From the NCBI GenBank assembly GCA_037447655.1, contig JBBHKE010002080.1, forward strand, positions 1 through 64,000: a stretch of DNA of 64,000 bases. The letters are read 5' to 3'. The translations under genes and the position numbers were made by a program. Below, in pieces: positions 43,926 to 55,324 of this stretch. The first letter of the stretch is position 1, and each line of letters starts with the position of its first letter. Source of the stretch: Zygnema cylindricum. Taxonomy: Eukaryota; Streptophyta; Zygnematophyceae; Zygnematales; Zygnemataceae. The notes under the pieces are model-generated. The model saw only the letters and a program-made list of their open reading frames with translations. It did not search any database and had not been told where the DNA came from.

Positions 43926-44159
43926 AGGAGGGATGGGGGGAGAGGGGAGAGTGGAGAGGGGGGAGAGGAGGAAAAGGGGTGAGAGCGGAGAGAGGGGGAA
44001 ACTCGGAGAGAGGGGGGAGAGGGGGAAGATGGGGGAGAGGGAGAAGAGGGGGAAGCGTGAGGAGGAGGGAAAGGGGAGAGGGGAGAGGGCGAGGGAACAA
44101 GGAAGAGGGAGGGGGAGAGGGAGACACTTGGGCATTTGGAGATGGATATTGCGAGGGTG

Positions 44160-45845
44160 ATAGAAAAGCTGAAAGTGGATACATTTTACATTTTACCAAT
44201 TAACAATTGTTATTCCATATCTCAAGAAACCAATTATAGTTCGTTCGTTTGTTCTAGCTAAGCTAAGGTCCATGACATTAGAAAAAGCTCTTACGGACTT
44301 CCTATATGGTCATTTAGTTGTATTCGTTTTTGAAAGTTGCGTGACTCATACGGTCTGTGGTTTTTATAAGGCTTTTAATACTTTTGAGGTTGTTCAATTT
44401 TCGTGGAATGTTGGTAAATTCATGGGTTAGTACATTTTGAGGAAGTACATGGTTTTTGGTGCCGAAAGTTCATATCATTGTTGGTACAAAATTGGTGCCG
44501 ATGATATGTGTTTTTCATGGATCTCTTCTTCAATTGCTATTTGTGTGGTTTTGGCTTTGCAATTGTTCGTTTCAGGTTATTTTAAGTTCTTTTACATGGT
44601 TTTCTTGCCATATGATTCCTCCATGTTGAACCTCCCAATGAAACCGTGGGAGCAAGATCTCGTTGTTTAATCCTTATCCTGATAAGGTTTTAATTCTTAG
44701 ATTAGGTCTATTATAAGTTTTCTCTATCGTTTGGTACCAAAAGGATAGGTACGAAATGATATTTTATACTTTCTGAATTTCTTCATTGTCATACCTTCCT
44801 GTATTGGCTTCTACAACGAAGACTTTAAGAATATTGAAGGTATTTTCTTCGTGCCTGAAAGAGAATGTGAGGATATTAAAAAGATGGATTGAAGATGCTC
44901 CTAGAATTTGACATTTTCGCATTCACATTCAAACTTATGCGAATGCCATAACTCCATTGTCCTTCAAACAAGAAAGCTAGAATTGCCTGGTACTTGTCAT
45001 TTAGTATAAACATCGAAATCCTTTTCCCACCAAAAGTAAATTAGCCTTAAGGAATGTAAGATTTTTGGTATTTACTTTACAATTGAAGCCGACGAATTAT
45101 TTCTTTAAGAAGGAAATTAGACTTGTATGAGCATGCTTAAACTTTTGTAAATCTTGGTGAGCCTAAGATGTTAATTTTAACTGTTACGAGAGGTTCCTCT
45201 ATAGTCTATAGTTTATCGGGCTGATAATGGACTTAAAACATTTGATCCAATGATAGCTTAACGGGTATTCATGAAGCACGTGAAGAAACTATAGTCTTAA
45301 TTATGTTTATCTTAGAGAAATATGAACAACCGAAATAGAAAGTCTTGTGGTCTTCAAAAATTGTGCACATAAATAACATGATGTACCTGTTGAAATCAAG
45401 AGCTTCTATAGATCATTGTAAATCTGAATAGGTACGGGACATTTGTGTGATAGTCATACAGATGAAAATGTCTCCTTTTTATGATGAACTCTTCTTGCTT
45501 GATTTCAAGAGATGTTGTAAGTGCTACCTTGTTGCCCCCTAAACATCACTACTTTTCTGGTTTGGATGTGTTGCTGAACTTCTTGGGGGGCCTGTCAACA
45601 ATAATTTGCAGAGAAAATTTAAATAGAAATTTAGTTACTTTCTTCCCATTAAACACTGAATTTTTTATTTCTTTATAAATACAAAGGGATAGAAAAATCC
45701 CAAAGATAAACATGCCCAAAAAGGTCAAAAGAAAGGAAAACTGTCTGGTAAAAAATTTCCAGTAAAACGTAAGGGAACGGAGTGAAGGAAAGCCACATTT
45801 CACCTAGAAACGGTCAATTTCTTTATTTTCTAAAGAGCCTTCCAT
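44160..45845. other. 1.7 kb without a recognisable gene
   Basis: The DNA is AT-rich. A weak trace RADNGLKTF (about 45217-45245) recalls the copia integrase RSDNG block, but nothing around it confirms this. The ORF 44437-44670 has a hydrophobic stretch and no known domain. Confidence 0.35.
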
Positions 45846-47520
45846 CTAATTTTTAGTAACTTTCGTGGTAGTTTTCCCGTCATCCGAAGTTTTACGCAAC
45901 ATAGAATCGTCCAAATCTGAAGTACAATCCCCTCCTTCTCTGACCTCTCCACCAGCCATCCATCCATAGGAACTATGATGCCGATTTAAAAGTTTCCCAA
46001 GTTCTATGCCTAGCTCTCTCTCTACATGCTGTGGATTTTGAAAAGTACGTTCCTTATTTTTCGAACACTCTTCCGATGGAGCGTCTTCTTGCATGCATAA
46101 TGTAAAACTCCTCTTCCTCCGTTCTACTGAATCTTCTTGTCGCATGCGCTCCGTTGACGTCCGAACAGTCGACTCCTCAACTTCTGGTGGGTCTTCCACG
46201 TGTCCTTCCCTAACAGCCAACAACAGTCTCCTCCGGAGAAGTACAGCCTCAAAACGATGTTGACGAAGTTGAAGTACTCTTTCTACTTGCCCGAGAGAAG
46301 TAGCCAATAAGGGAATTCTATGTAAAAGAGCGTTTCTGAATAATAGAAAACATGAATGAAATATCAGAACAGAAACAAAAAACCAAAAAATAATGTAATA
46401 CCGACAGAAAAGCTCGAATGCAGCAAATCAAGCATTAATAATTTTAAGAACGGAGTAGATTTGGTAGGTGGAAGATTATTTACAATGAAGGACATAACAA
46501 AGAGGGAAGAAGATCCAGGGTCGTTTCACTTAGAAATTCGGCTCTGGGAGGGAAAAATCCTCCCTCAGAACAAAGAAGTTCAAAACTAAACATGGAAACC
46601 CACTCAAACTGTTCTTCCCCAATGCTGTCAGCTGGCGTTTGCCCCATCAGTTCCTGAGCCTCTGCAAGGCTGGCACAGGAGGTTTCCACAGAGGCTTCTG
46701 TGAGGCGGCAGCTGTCGGATGTCAGAGCCACCCGCATCGTCGTGACCGCCAAGTGGTGCCCATGGGATGAGCCAGAAAGATTTTGCCCCCAAGTTGCCCC
46801 CAGCTGGTGCTCAGCTTGAGGGACAGCTGCACTGCTATTGGGGGAAGGGGACAGTGACACGTGGAACATTAGCATCACTTGAAGGTTTTCTGCAGCCAAA
46901 GAAAAAATGCAGTGAGAGTGAGAGAGCGAGAGAGTGACAGACAGAGAGAGAGAGAGAGTGAGAGAGAGAGAGTGAGAGAGAGGGATGAGGGTGAGGGTGA
47001 GGAAGAGGAAGAGCGAGAGGGAGAAGGAGAGAGGGAGCGAGGGAGAGAGAGAGAGACACAGAAAGAGAGAGACATCCGTAATAAATCCAGTAGACGCAAC
47101 CTCAGTGTAAGTAGGAAAGTTACTTTTTTATCCATAGATAACACTCTATCTCCCCAAAATAAAAGCTACGCTCCTCGAATTTCGAGTAAAAGTGAATGAA
47201 GGATATGGAGATTGGGAGATCGGAAATTGAATGAATCCGAATCCGGGTAGAAAATAGATCTGTGAATTCGGAAAATGGATGCGACTTATAGACAGAGGGG
47301 CAGTGAGGGTAGGGGGAGATCTGAGAGGTTTGCAGAGATAGAGGAGGGGAGGGGAGAGACTGAAGGAGAGAAATAATGGGAGACAGAAACAGACAGAAAG
47401 TGGGTCAAAGGGAGCGATAGAGAGAAAAAACGTCAGAGAGATAGAAAAATAATAGAAAAGCAGCAGAGGCAAGACAAAAGGGATGGTCAAAGAGAGGGAA
47501 GAAAGAAAAATGGTTCAGGG

Positions 47521-47565
<45 letters not shown>

Positions 47566-47798
47566 CCGATGCTTTACATTCTTCCAACCAGGAGAACAGT
47601 ATACATCGGAAAAATAGAGAGGTGCAAGAGAAAAAAATCGTTACCTGATCGGAGGCCATCCCTCCACACATTCATAGCCAGAAGTTCCCTTAAAGCTCCG
47701 TCTTCCCCTCCTTCCTCCTTTTCCGTCTCAAAATCTTTCCTCTCCGAAACCAATTCCTCCTTTCCCGATTTGGTGTTTCGGGTGATTTGCTGTTCCAT
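45846..47798 (-). CDS. Unrecognised three-exon plant gene
   Basis: The gene model is ATG at 47798, exons 47798-47645, 46889-46604 and 46335-45846, stop at 45846. The first intron has GT at 47644-47643 and AG at 46891-46890, and phase 1 matches. The second donor is most likely GTGGGT at 46603, and the acceptor TTCAG ends at 46336, phase 2. The joined protein is about 309 aa: an acidic N-terminus (SERKDFETEKEEGGEDGALR), a central EVMLMFHVSL-like segment (ENLQVMLMFHVSLS), a helical block NALLHRIPLLATSLGQVERV and LRQHRFEAVLLRRRLLLAV, and a charged tail. There is no signal peptide or membrane span, so a nuclear or cytosolic place is possible. The frames are intact. I do not recognise the family. 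The Arg/Leu helical block suggests a protein-interaction helix. Confidence 0.6.
46907..47060 (-). repeat. Pyrimidine microsatellite in intron 1, by the acceptor
   Basis: GA-rich on the + strand, hence CT-rich on the sense strand of the minus-strand gene. It ends about 17 bases before the acceptor of exon 2, just as the CT tract does in the subtilase gene. Confidence 0.8.
47270..47563 (-). repeat. Second purine tract in intron 1 with perfect (GA)n
   Basis: GA-rich on the + strand, ending in an uninterrupted (GA)n run at about 47525-47563, close to the donor at 47644. Confidence 0.85.
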
Positions 47799-48069
47799 AA
47801 GGCCTTTCTTTTTCTGCACTTTCCTTTTCACTGCTCTCTCCTCTCACTATTCCCTCTTCTTTCTTTTCTGCCGAAACTTATTCCTCGTACTTGACTGCAA
47901 TATTCGGTCAAAGAAGCTACCTGGGAATTGACACGTGACACTCTCCGGTTTTTGAGGCTCGTATATATCTAGGTTTGTCGGTGGACGGTGGCGTAAGCCG
48001 GTTTGTGATTGGAGAACAGTAATTGTTAGATTCATTGTTGAATCGCGCGAAGTGACGCTTCAGTGAACC

Positions 48070-48415
48070 GCAATGTATATCGCGTTCGCGTATGAAGCGC
48101 TCGACTTCGATTCGCGTCTATGTATTTTTATAGAGATATTTGGTGCGAGTACTTCGCACGGTTGGATTTGTGACGGTTTGAGTTGGACGTCACTTACATA
48201 TCGGTTTGGCGATTGAAGCGTTCGGCTTCGGTTCGCAAGTACACATTTTGTGTACGTTTGGATTTTTGTCCTTTTTGGAGTATCGAGGTTTGGCGGCGAA
48301 ACGTACGACTTCGTTTCGCGCCTACATGTACTTTTGGAGTTTGGTACATTTGGAGTAAATGTTGTTTGGCGCCGAAACATACGACTTTGTTTCGCGTCAA
48401 TATTTGATGAGTCAG
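48070..48415 (+). repeat. Diverged tandem motif in the solo LTR 5' part
   Basis: Four copies occur, spaced about 75-115 bases, of a block like TTTGGCGGCGAAACGTACGA followed by CTTCGTTTCGCG (48073, 48208, 48290 and 48367). Each can fold by pairing GGCGAAACG with CGTTTCGCGCC. The spacing in the 5' half of an LTR suggests enhancer-like U3 repeats. Confidence 0.65.
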
Positions 48416-48836
48416 CGAACGTTTCGTTTCCCGTGACTTTTGTTTTGCGTGCGCAGGTGTTTGATTTTGCGTGCAGGTGTGTTCGTGAAGCGACACGTGT
48501 AAAGTCCACTTTTAGAGTTAGTCGTTTCGAAGGAAGAAGCGAGTGCGCCTTCCTTCGTGGAACTTTCATTGCAGTGTGCGGCAGTTAGATAAAGACAGAC
48601 TTTGTCGCTACGCTAAGTCTTGCTTGTCTTACCTTGTTGTCTCTTATTGTAGAGTTGCAAGTATATATGTTGCATAATTCAGTTGCAGAGTTATCCTTGC
48701 ATTAGCTTTGGATCAATTGAAGAGTAAAGATGTAGATCCTTTGTGATAAGTTAGGAGAGAGGGGAAGATCCTTAGTGATCGATTAAGAGAGAGAGAGAAA
48801 GACCCTTTGTGGTCATTTAAGAGAGTACGATCCTTT

Positions 48837-49903
48837 TGTAGAAATTAATGGTCTTTTTAAGTATTTTCTAGGTCTGAATAGAAATATAGAAAGAAGCTGA
48901 GGCAGTCTACCTCTAGCTTCTCTCTCCAACTCTCAAACTTGTTGCAGTTACTGAGAAATTAGAGAGGAAGCTAGAGCCATGGCTACGTAGGCTATCCAGA
49001 GGTTTTCGGGATATAAATACTAGTTTATTTATAATTAAAGGATATATGTGCTAAAATATATGTGCCCCCTCCAGAATTTGAACCTGCAACGTGTCGGCCG
49101 GAATTTAGCCAATAGCCGGTAGCTCTAGCCGTTAACTCTAGGGATAGTGTTACGTAATATAGGGTTTAATAATTGATTAAACATTTATACGTATGATAGT
49201 TCATTTTATTGAAATAGTTTTACGGGAGACATAGATCCAGTAATGTAAAAGTACGGATTACGGTACGGATAAGAAAAAAATACCGCGCATTTATTTATTT
49301 ACCGAAACGAATACCGCGCATGTATTTATTACGTCTACGATTAAAAGTGAATTTAATCGCACTGCCGAAATTAAACGCCGAGATCGCGGAAGAGAATTTC
49401 GGCAGTTTTTGATCATCGCCACATCAGATGACACGTGGCGGAATGACATTCGATTGCGGCATCTCCGAGAATTAAGGGAGCGAATCCGGATATACCACGT
49501 GTCGACATTTAGGCCATGTCGTACAATGTTCGTACAGAAAGTACACCGGCAGCTGTACTTTTGTGTACCAATGAGTAATATGATTGGCTTCGTACATCAG
49601 TAGATAGAGTCTGGGAGAGAGATAGGATTTAGAAAAAATTGGTAGATAGGACCCTCTCTCTCACAGAGAACTTCTGTACAAAAGGTCAACTTTGACCCTC
49701 CATAACTTACTGCTCAGGGGAGCAAATTCAAAGATTCTTTTTCCTATCGACTCAAGGGAGTCTTGCCTTCATAGGGGTGAAGGTGGTTAGAGTTTTTGTC
49801 TTCCAGGGTGGCAGTTTTTCTTGCTCAAACTCAAAGGGGTCAGGGTTATCCTAGAGGCTTCTTGGAAGCTGTCCACTCTGAGGACTTATGTCTCAGAGTT
49901 TCA
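48837..49903 (+). mobile_element. Copia 5' LTR
   Basis: The 1067-bp LTR begins TGTAGAAATTAATGG and ends CTCAGAGTTTCA. It contains a tRNA-like segment on its minus strand (about 49065-49148), a doubled ATACCGCGCAT-ATTTATT block (about 49280-49335), and a GTAC-rich part near 49500-49600. Confidence 0.93.
49065..49148 (-). other. tRNA-like segment inside copia LTR
   Basis: Read on the minus strand it contains TAGAGTTAACGGCTAGAGC, which resembles an A box with D loop, and GCAGGTTCAAATTCTGG, which resembles a B box with T loop, followed by AGGGGGCACA. The spacing suits a tRNA. Stems are imperfect, so it may be a tRNA pseudogene. Equivalent segments occur at 54485-54570, 30565-30640 and 62150-62230. 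Confidence 0.5.
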
Positions 49904-49919
49904 GGTTATGGGCCCACCC
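49904..49919 (+). promoter_or_regulatory. Half-tRNA primer-binding site
   Basis: GGTTATGGGCCCACCC directly follows the LTR. It is complementary to the anticodon arm of initiator tRNA-Met and identical to 7294-7309. Confidence 0.88.
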
Positions 49920-50122
49920 TCTAGGGTACTAATCTTTAATGGAACTGGCTTTATATACTGGGAAAGTATGATGATAGGAGCTCTATGCGAAAAAAGGTTT
50001 TGGGGGATAGTGAGTGGACGATTGGGGCGTCCATCAAGTCTTGGAAATCCTCCAGGGTTTGAAGGAAGCAGATTCACAAAGAAAGCAGGTCCATCTTCAA
50101 CGTAGGAGACAAAGAAGGAGAG

Positions 50123-50821
50123 GTGGTGGACAAAGGAGCGGAGAAGGAGACGACCACACCAATAACAACTAGTTCAGCATTCATGTCACCTATTCCGAGG
50201 AACGAGAAGAATGATACTCAAACCTGGGATTTCAACAATATGGCGGCAAAGCACTTCATCCTACGCCATATTACTCAAGGACTTACATGTCTTCATTTGC
50301 AGGTAGAAACGGCATCCGATCCATGGATGGCTATCATAGAGATGTACTGAATTGGTATGATTCAGCAACAACAGCTGGCTGATCAGAAAAATAAGTAATA
50401 TGAATACAAAGGGGGGAAAATGTTGGATTTTTGCAATGAGCTTGCTACACTCTTCATAGAGCTAGAGAGTGCGGGAAAAGATTTTAGTGAAAAAGAAAAG
50501 GTTAAATGTTTACTGATGAAGTTACCCGATGAGTTCGAGAACATAGTCAACCGTGTGCAAGACTTGCCGGACTCAAGGAGGATATGGAACTTAGTGGTAG
50601 GGATGATTATCGTTTGGGAGAATACGATTGAGATCCGAAAGGGAGGAAAGAGTGGCCAAGCCTAGGCAACTTCGACCGATTGGAGGAACAAGGATTCACG
50701 TAAACTGGTCAGAAACTATGGGGGAAGAGAGCAGAAAAATTAGGCCAACGAGCTCGGGCCAAGGGCTCCCAAAGGCTTATGTCATTTTTGCAAGAAACCG
50801 GGGCACTATATGGCAGAGTGC
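50123..50821 (+). pseudogene. Copia Gag region with CCHC zinc knuckle
   Basis: Gag packages the element RNA into particles. One frame reads through a core (NMAAKHFILRHITQGLTCLH, and later MLDFCNELATLFIELESAGK, LLMKLPDEFENIV) of the UBN2 type. A zinc knuckle CHFCKKPGHYMAEC (CX2CX4HX4C) follows at 50780-50821. In-frame stops lie at 50348 and 50663. A basic stretch (RGKKKACV) and an acidic stretch (EAESEDEDYE) follow before the protease. Confidence 0.9.
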
Positions 50822-51034
50822 ACTAAGCTCACCGAGCTTCGGTTAAAAAAGGGGCAGGCTAGTGGTACCTCGAGAGGAAAGAAAAAGGCTTGTGTAACAC
50901 AGGTTCATGAGGCGGAATCCGAGGACGAGGACTATGAGCTCCTTTTGGATAAGGAGTTGGAGGCGAAAAACGAGGTCGAAATTCCACGAAGGCAGAAATG
51001 TGCTTACGGTGGATTGAAAGGTGAAGCAGGCTAG

Positions 51035-52160
51035 ATTGTAGATTCAGGTGCCTCCATGCACATGTGTAAGGATAGGCACCCGTTCACTAAGATAAGAAAG
51101 ATTCCCACCGTAGAGATAGAGTACAGGGTTGGGAGGATAGTCATCAGTACTCTTGTAGGATCGGTAGATCTGAAAGTGTTTGTAGAAGGAAAGACATCCA
51201 TACTAACATTCTACGATGTATTGTTTATTCTGGAGCTGAACAAAAACCTCATCTCTACATCTGTATTAGATGATAAGGGTTTTTTTACTAACACTAGGGA
51301 AGGAGTCTTTACTGCTAGTTTTGAGGAGGATGTCAATTTCATTGGTGAGAAAGGCAGACATGGGATGTTTACGCTGATTTTGAGTAATCAAACGAAGAAA
51401 TTTATTATGCTGGTGTTCATGATATTATGATGTGGTATAAGAGGCTTGGGCATTTAAATCTAGATAAGTTAAGAGAGATGAAAAAGATGGGATTGGTGGA
51501 AGGGATTCAATTCAGTGAGAGTGATAATATAAGTGATTGTAGTGGATGTGCTCAAGGTAAAGCACACATATTACCTTTTCCTAAGACAGCCACCTATAAG
51601 GGAGAAAAAATTCTAGATCTAGTACACAAAGATATTTGGGGACCTGTTAATGTGCCCTCACTGAGGGGGAAGAGATTTATGATGACTATCACTGATGATT
51701 GGTCTCGATATTCGCGAGTGTGTTTTTTGAAAAACAAGTCCGAAGCTGAGGATTGTTTTAGACAATATAAAGCATGGAGCGAAAAACTCCATGAAACTCC
51801 AATCAAGAGAATAAGGAGTGACAATGGTGGAGAGTATACTTCTAACCACTTTGAGGATTTTCCGAGGGAAGATGGGGTCCAACACCAAAAGACACTTCCA
51901 AAAAACCCAGAACAAAATGGAGAAGCTGAAAGGTTAAATAGAACACTAAGTGATAGTGCTAGAAGTATGTTGTCAGATAAGAAGATAGGAAAAAGGTTTT
52001 GGGCAAAGCAATGAACTGTGCTAATTACCTCAAAAATAGAGTTCTTACTTCAGCTATAAAAGATCAAACACCTTATGAGAGATGGACAGGCCGGAAACCA
52101 GACATATCTCACTTAAAGGTTTTCGGCAGTAAAGTATTCAATCTAGATAGAGATTAGTCT
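51035..52160 (+). pseudogene. Copia protease and integrase region
   Basis: The aspartic protease site VDSGASMHMC is at 51038-51067, right after an in-frame stop (51032-51034). Integrase follows after a frameshift near 51425. The zinc-binding part has WYKRLGHLN (H) and DCSGCAQGKA (two C). The DDE core is visible as DLVHKDIWGP, KRIRSDNGGEYT and EQNGEAERLNR, so all three acidic residues are present. The frame breaks again near 52010, and a further stop lies at 52156-52158. The enzyme would insert the element DNA into the genome. Confidence 0.92.
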
Positions 52161-52603
52161 AATAAGAAGCTAGATCCTAAAGGAAAACCGGGATACTTAT
52201 TAGGATATAATGAGGATGTTAAAGGATATAGAGTTTATGATCTAAAAAGGGAAGATATAATCTTAATAAAGCATCTAGTAGTTAGGGATGAAAAGAAAGT
52301 ATGTGGATCCCTTCAAATATACAAAGTCAGTAAAAATCAGATTTGAATCAGAAAAATTCCGATAACTTTGAGCTTCCTAACTATCGAAGTTTTAGAGAAG
52401 ATTATTTTCTTGCAGATATAAATCAGACCGAAAAGGGCTCGGATGTGGAAACTCTAGTGACAACTTTACCCGAAGCGGAAGACGTGGTGGAAATTGATTC
52501 GGAATCAAGGGATAGGGGAGAAGCCGAGATTGTTCGAAAGAATCCACGAGAATCATCTATTCCAGCCTAAGATTTTGAGGGGGGGAGGAGAAGTAGCAAA
52601 AGA

Positions 52604-54241
52604 TTGCAAAAAAAACAGGTTAATAACAAAGATACAAAACTATCTCATCAAGATGAACCTCAGACTTATGGAGAGGCGATGACGTGTCTAGAAATAAATC
52701 GGTGGAAGACAGCCATCAATGAGGAGATGGCCTCAATTATGGCAGCCGATACTTGGGAGCTGGTGGATTGTCCACCTAACCGAAAACTAATCGGTTGTAA
52801 TTGGGTTTTAAAATTAAAACTAAACCCAGATAACACAATCGAGAGCTATAAGGCCAGATTAGTGCCAAAGGGATTTACACAAAAAGAGGGAATTGACTAC
52901 GAGGAAACCTTTGCCCCGGTCGTCAAATTTCCCTCTGTCCAGATACTTCTCAGTCTGGCAGCAGCGGAAGACATGGAAGTGCACGAGATGGACATCAAGA
53001 CAACCTTTTTGCATGGAGAATTGGAAGAGGAGATCTTCATGCGACAACCCTAAGGGTTTGTGGAGGAAGGAGAGGAGAGTAAGGTATGTCGGCTGATTAA
53101 ATCTTTTTATGGTTTGAAACAGGCGCCTCGACAGTGGAATAAGAAGCTTGATGAGTTTCTTACCGGTCTAGGATATATCCGGATGAGCTCAGATCACTCA
53201 ATCTATGTTTTCGAAGATGAGGAAGGTTTTATATTTATTGCAATTTATGTTGATGATTTGCTTGTTTTAAGTAAATCAATGGAAAAAATTAATAAAGTGA
53301 AAAACCGATCTTTAGGGGAGATTTGAAATGAAGGATATGGGGGAAACAAAATATATTTTGGGAATTCAAGTAGAAAGAGACCGAAAAAGAAAGATTATAA
53401 GATTGACTCAAAAGGAAGCAATAGGGAACATGCTTGAAAAATTTCAAATGGATAAAGCTAATAGTTGTACAACTCTAATGGAGTTGAAGAAGGGAAGTAA
53501 CGGGAGTGAGGAAGAAGGAGTCATAGTCTTAGACGAGGAATTATCTCTTGAAGAACAGTAGTTCATGCAGACTATTCCTTACAGGCAAGTAGTGGGAAGT
53601 CTAATCTATTTTATGAATTGTACCCGACCGGATTTAGCTGCAGCTGTAGGAGTGCTGAGTAGAAGTCTAAATGCTCCCACTAAGAGGGATTGGGAGGCAG
53701 CTAAGAGAGTCCTTAGACATTTGATAAGAACTAGGGATCTATGGTTGCATTTGGTTGGGGAGAATACTGAAATCACTACTTGGAGTGATGCCAGTTATGG
53801 TGATGCTCCGATGAGGAGATGCACTTCTGGATATGTATTATATGTGGGTTGTGGGGCTTGTTGTTGGAGTAACAAACAGCAAAAAAGTTATTGCTAAGTC
53901 CACCATGGAGGCTGAGTATATGGCCTCTAGCTTTAGTGTAAAAGAATTGATGTGGGTCAAGTCTTTGCTTGGTGAGCTTGGTCACCTTAAGAGTGGTGTG
54001 CAAAAAATATTTTGTGATAATCAGGCAGCAATCGCTATTTCTGCCAATCGTAAACATCATTTTAAAGCGAAACACATTGACATTAGACTCAGCTTTGTTA
54101 GAGAGAAAGTAGAAAACAAAATAATCAGTTTGGAGTACCGACTAGATAGTGAGATGGTAGCGGATATGATGGCCAAACCTGTGACTTCCCCTAAGCTAAT
54201 TTTCTGCAGGGAGAAGTGTGGTCTAAAATTAAAGATTGACT
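52604..54241 (+). pseudogene. Copia reverse transcriptase and RNase H region
   Basis: RT starts as WKTAINEEMASIMAADTWEL and shows GCNWVLKLK, YKARLVPKGFTQ, FAPVVKFPS, HEMDIKTTFLHGELEEEI, YGLKQAPRQW and the catalytic YVDDLLVL. Stops lie at 53051, 53324 and 53559, and frameshifts near 53310 and 53880. RNase H has TWSDASYGD, STMEAEYMA and CDNQAAIAI with its acidic residues, then the usual HIDIRLSFVRE tail, stop at 54241-54243. The segment ends 13 bases before the 3' LTR. Confidence 0.94.
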
Positions 54242-54243
54242 AG

Positions 54244-54256
54244 AAAATAAGGGGAG
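54244..54256 (+). promoter_or_regulatory. Copia polypurine tract
   Basis: AAAATAAGGGGAG directly precedes the TG of the 3' LTR. Confidence 0.85.
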
Positions 54257-55324
54257 TGTAGAAATTAATGGTCTTTTTAAGTATTTTCTAGGTCTGAATA
54301 GAAATATAGAAAGAAGCCGAGGCAGTCTACCTCTAACTTCTCTCTCCAACTCTCAAACTTGTCGCAGTCACTGCGAAATTGGAGAGGAAGCTAGAGCCAT
54401 GGCTACCTAGGCTATCCAGAGATTTTCGGGATATAAATATTAGTTTATTTATAATTAAAGGATATGTGTACTAAAATATATGTGCCCCCTCCAGGATTTC
54501 AACATCCAACCTGCCGGCCGGAGTTTAGCTGATAGCCGGTAGCTCTAACCGTTAACTCTAGAGATAGTGTTACATATTATAGGGTTTAATAACTAATTAA
54601 ACATTTATACGTATGATAGTTCATTTTACTGAAATAGTTTTACGGGAGACATAGATCCAGTAATGTAAAAGTACGGATTACGGTACAAATAAGAAACGAA
54701 TACCGCGCATTTATTTATTTACCAAAACGAATACCGCGCATGTATTTATTACGGCTACGATAAAATGTGAATTTAATCGGACGGCCGAAATTAAACGCCG
54801 AGATCGCGGAAGAGAATTTCGACGGTTTTTTATCATCGCCACATCAGATGACACTTGGCGGAATGACATTGGAATCGCGGCATCTCCGAGAATTAAGGGA
54901 GCGAATCCGGATATACCACGTGTTGACATTTAGGCCATGTCGTACAATGTTCGTACAGAAAGTACACCGGCAGCTGTACTTTTGTGTACGGAGGAGTAAT
55001 CTGATTGGCTCCGTACATCAGTAGATACAGTCTGTGAGAGAGATAGGACTTAGAAAAATTAAGAGATAGGACCCTCTCTCCCACAGAGCTTCAATACAGA
55101 AGGTCAAATTTGACACTCCATAACTTACTGCTTAGGGGAGCAAATTCAGAGATCCTTTTTGCTATCGACTCAAGGGAGTCTTGCCTTCACAGGGTGAAGT
55201 TGGTTAGAGTTTTTGTCTTCTAGGGTGGCAGTTGTTCTTGTTGAAACTCAAAGGGGTCGGGGTTATCCTAGAGGCTTCTTGGAAGCTGTCCACTCTGAGG
55301 ACTTATGGAGGTCTCAGAGTTTCA
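54257..55324 (+). mobile_element. Copia 3' LTR
   Basis: The 1068-bp LTR has the same ends as 48837-49903. Near its end it reads TTATGGAGGTCTCAGAG, where the 5' LTR has TTATGTCTCAGAG, a 5-base length difference partly balanced elsewhere. Confidence 0.93.

Larger units (their letters stand above)
38000..44150. repeat. Giant polypurine tract (about 6.1 kb)
   Basis: The + strand is overwhelmingly A and G, with only scattered C and T, from about 38000 to 44150. It is mixed AGAG, GGGA and GGAA words, not a single microsatellite. A normal-composition island lies at about 38345-38510, and a small one at 39585-39630. The many long minus-strand ORFs rich in S, P, L and F (up to 407 aa at 40258-41481) follow from translating CT-rich DNA and are not genes. 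Left and right borders are sharp and no TIR or LTR is seen at them. Confidence 0.93.
48837..55324 (+). mobile_element. Complete Ty1/copia retrotransposon, mutated
   Basis: The element comprises a 5' LTR (48837-49903), a half-tRNA primer site (49904-49919), gag-pol (about 50040-54241), a polypurine tract (54244-54256) and a 3' LTR (54257-55324). The 5-bp TSD CCTTT is exact (48832-48836 and 55325-55329). Domain order Gag, protease, integrase, RT, RNase H is copia. At least six stops and four frameshifts disrupt the frame, so it cannot make a full polyprotein. The two LTRs differ at several percent of positions in their first 320 bases, so the insertion is fairly old. Confidence 0.95.

Noticed and set aside
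45210-45520. Possible copia integrase trace (RADNGLKTF) and SRDVV word
   Set aside because: Two short words without the zinc-binding or third acidic block are too weak to call an element.
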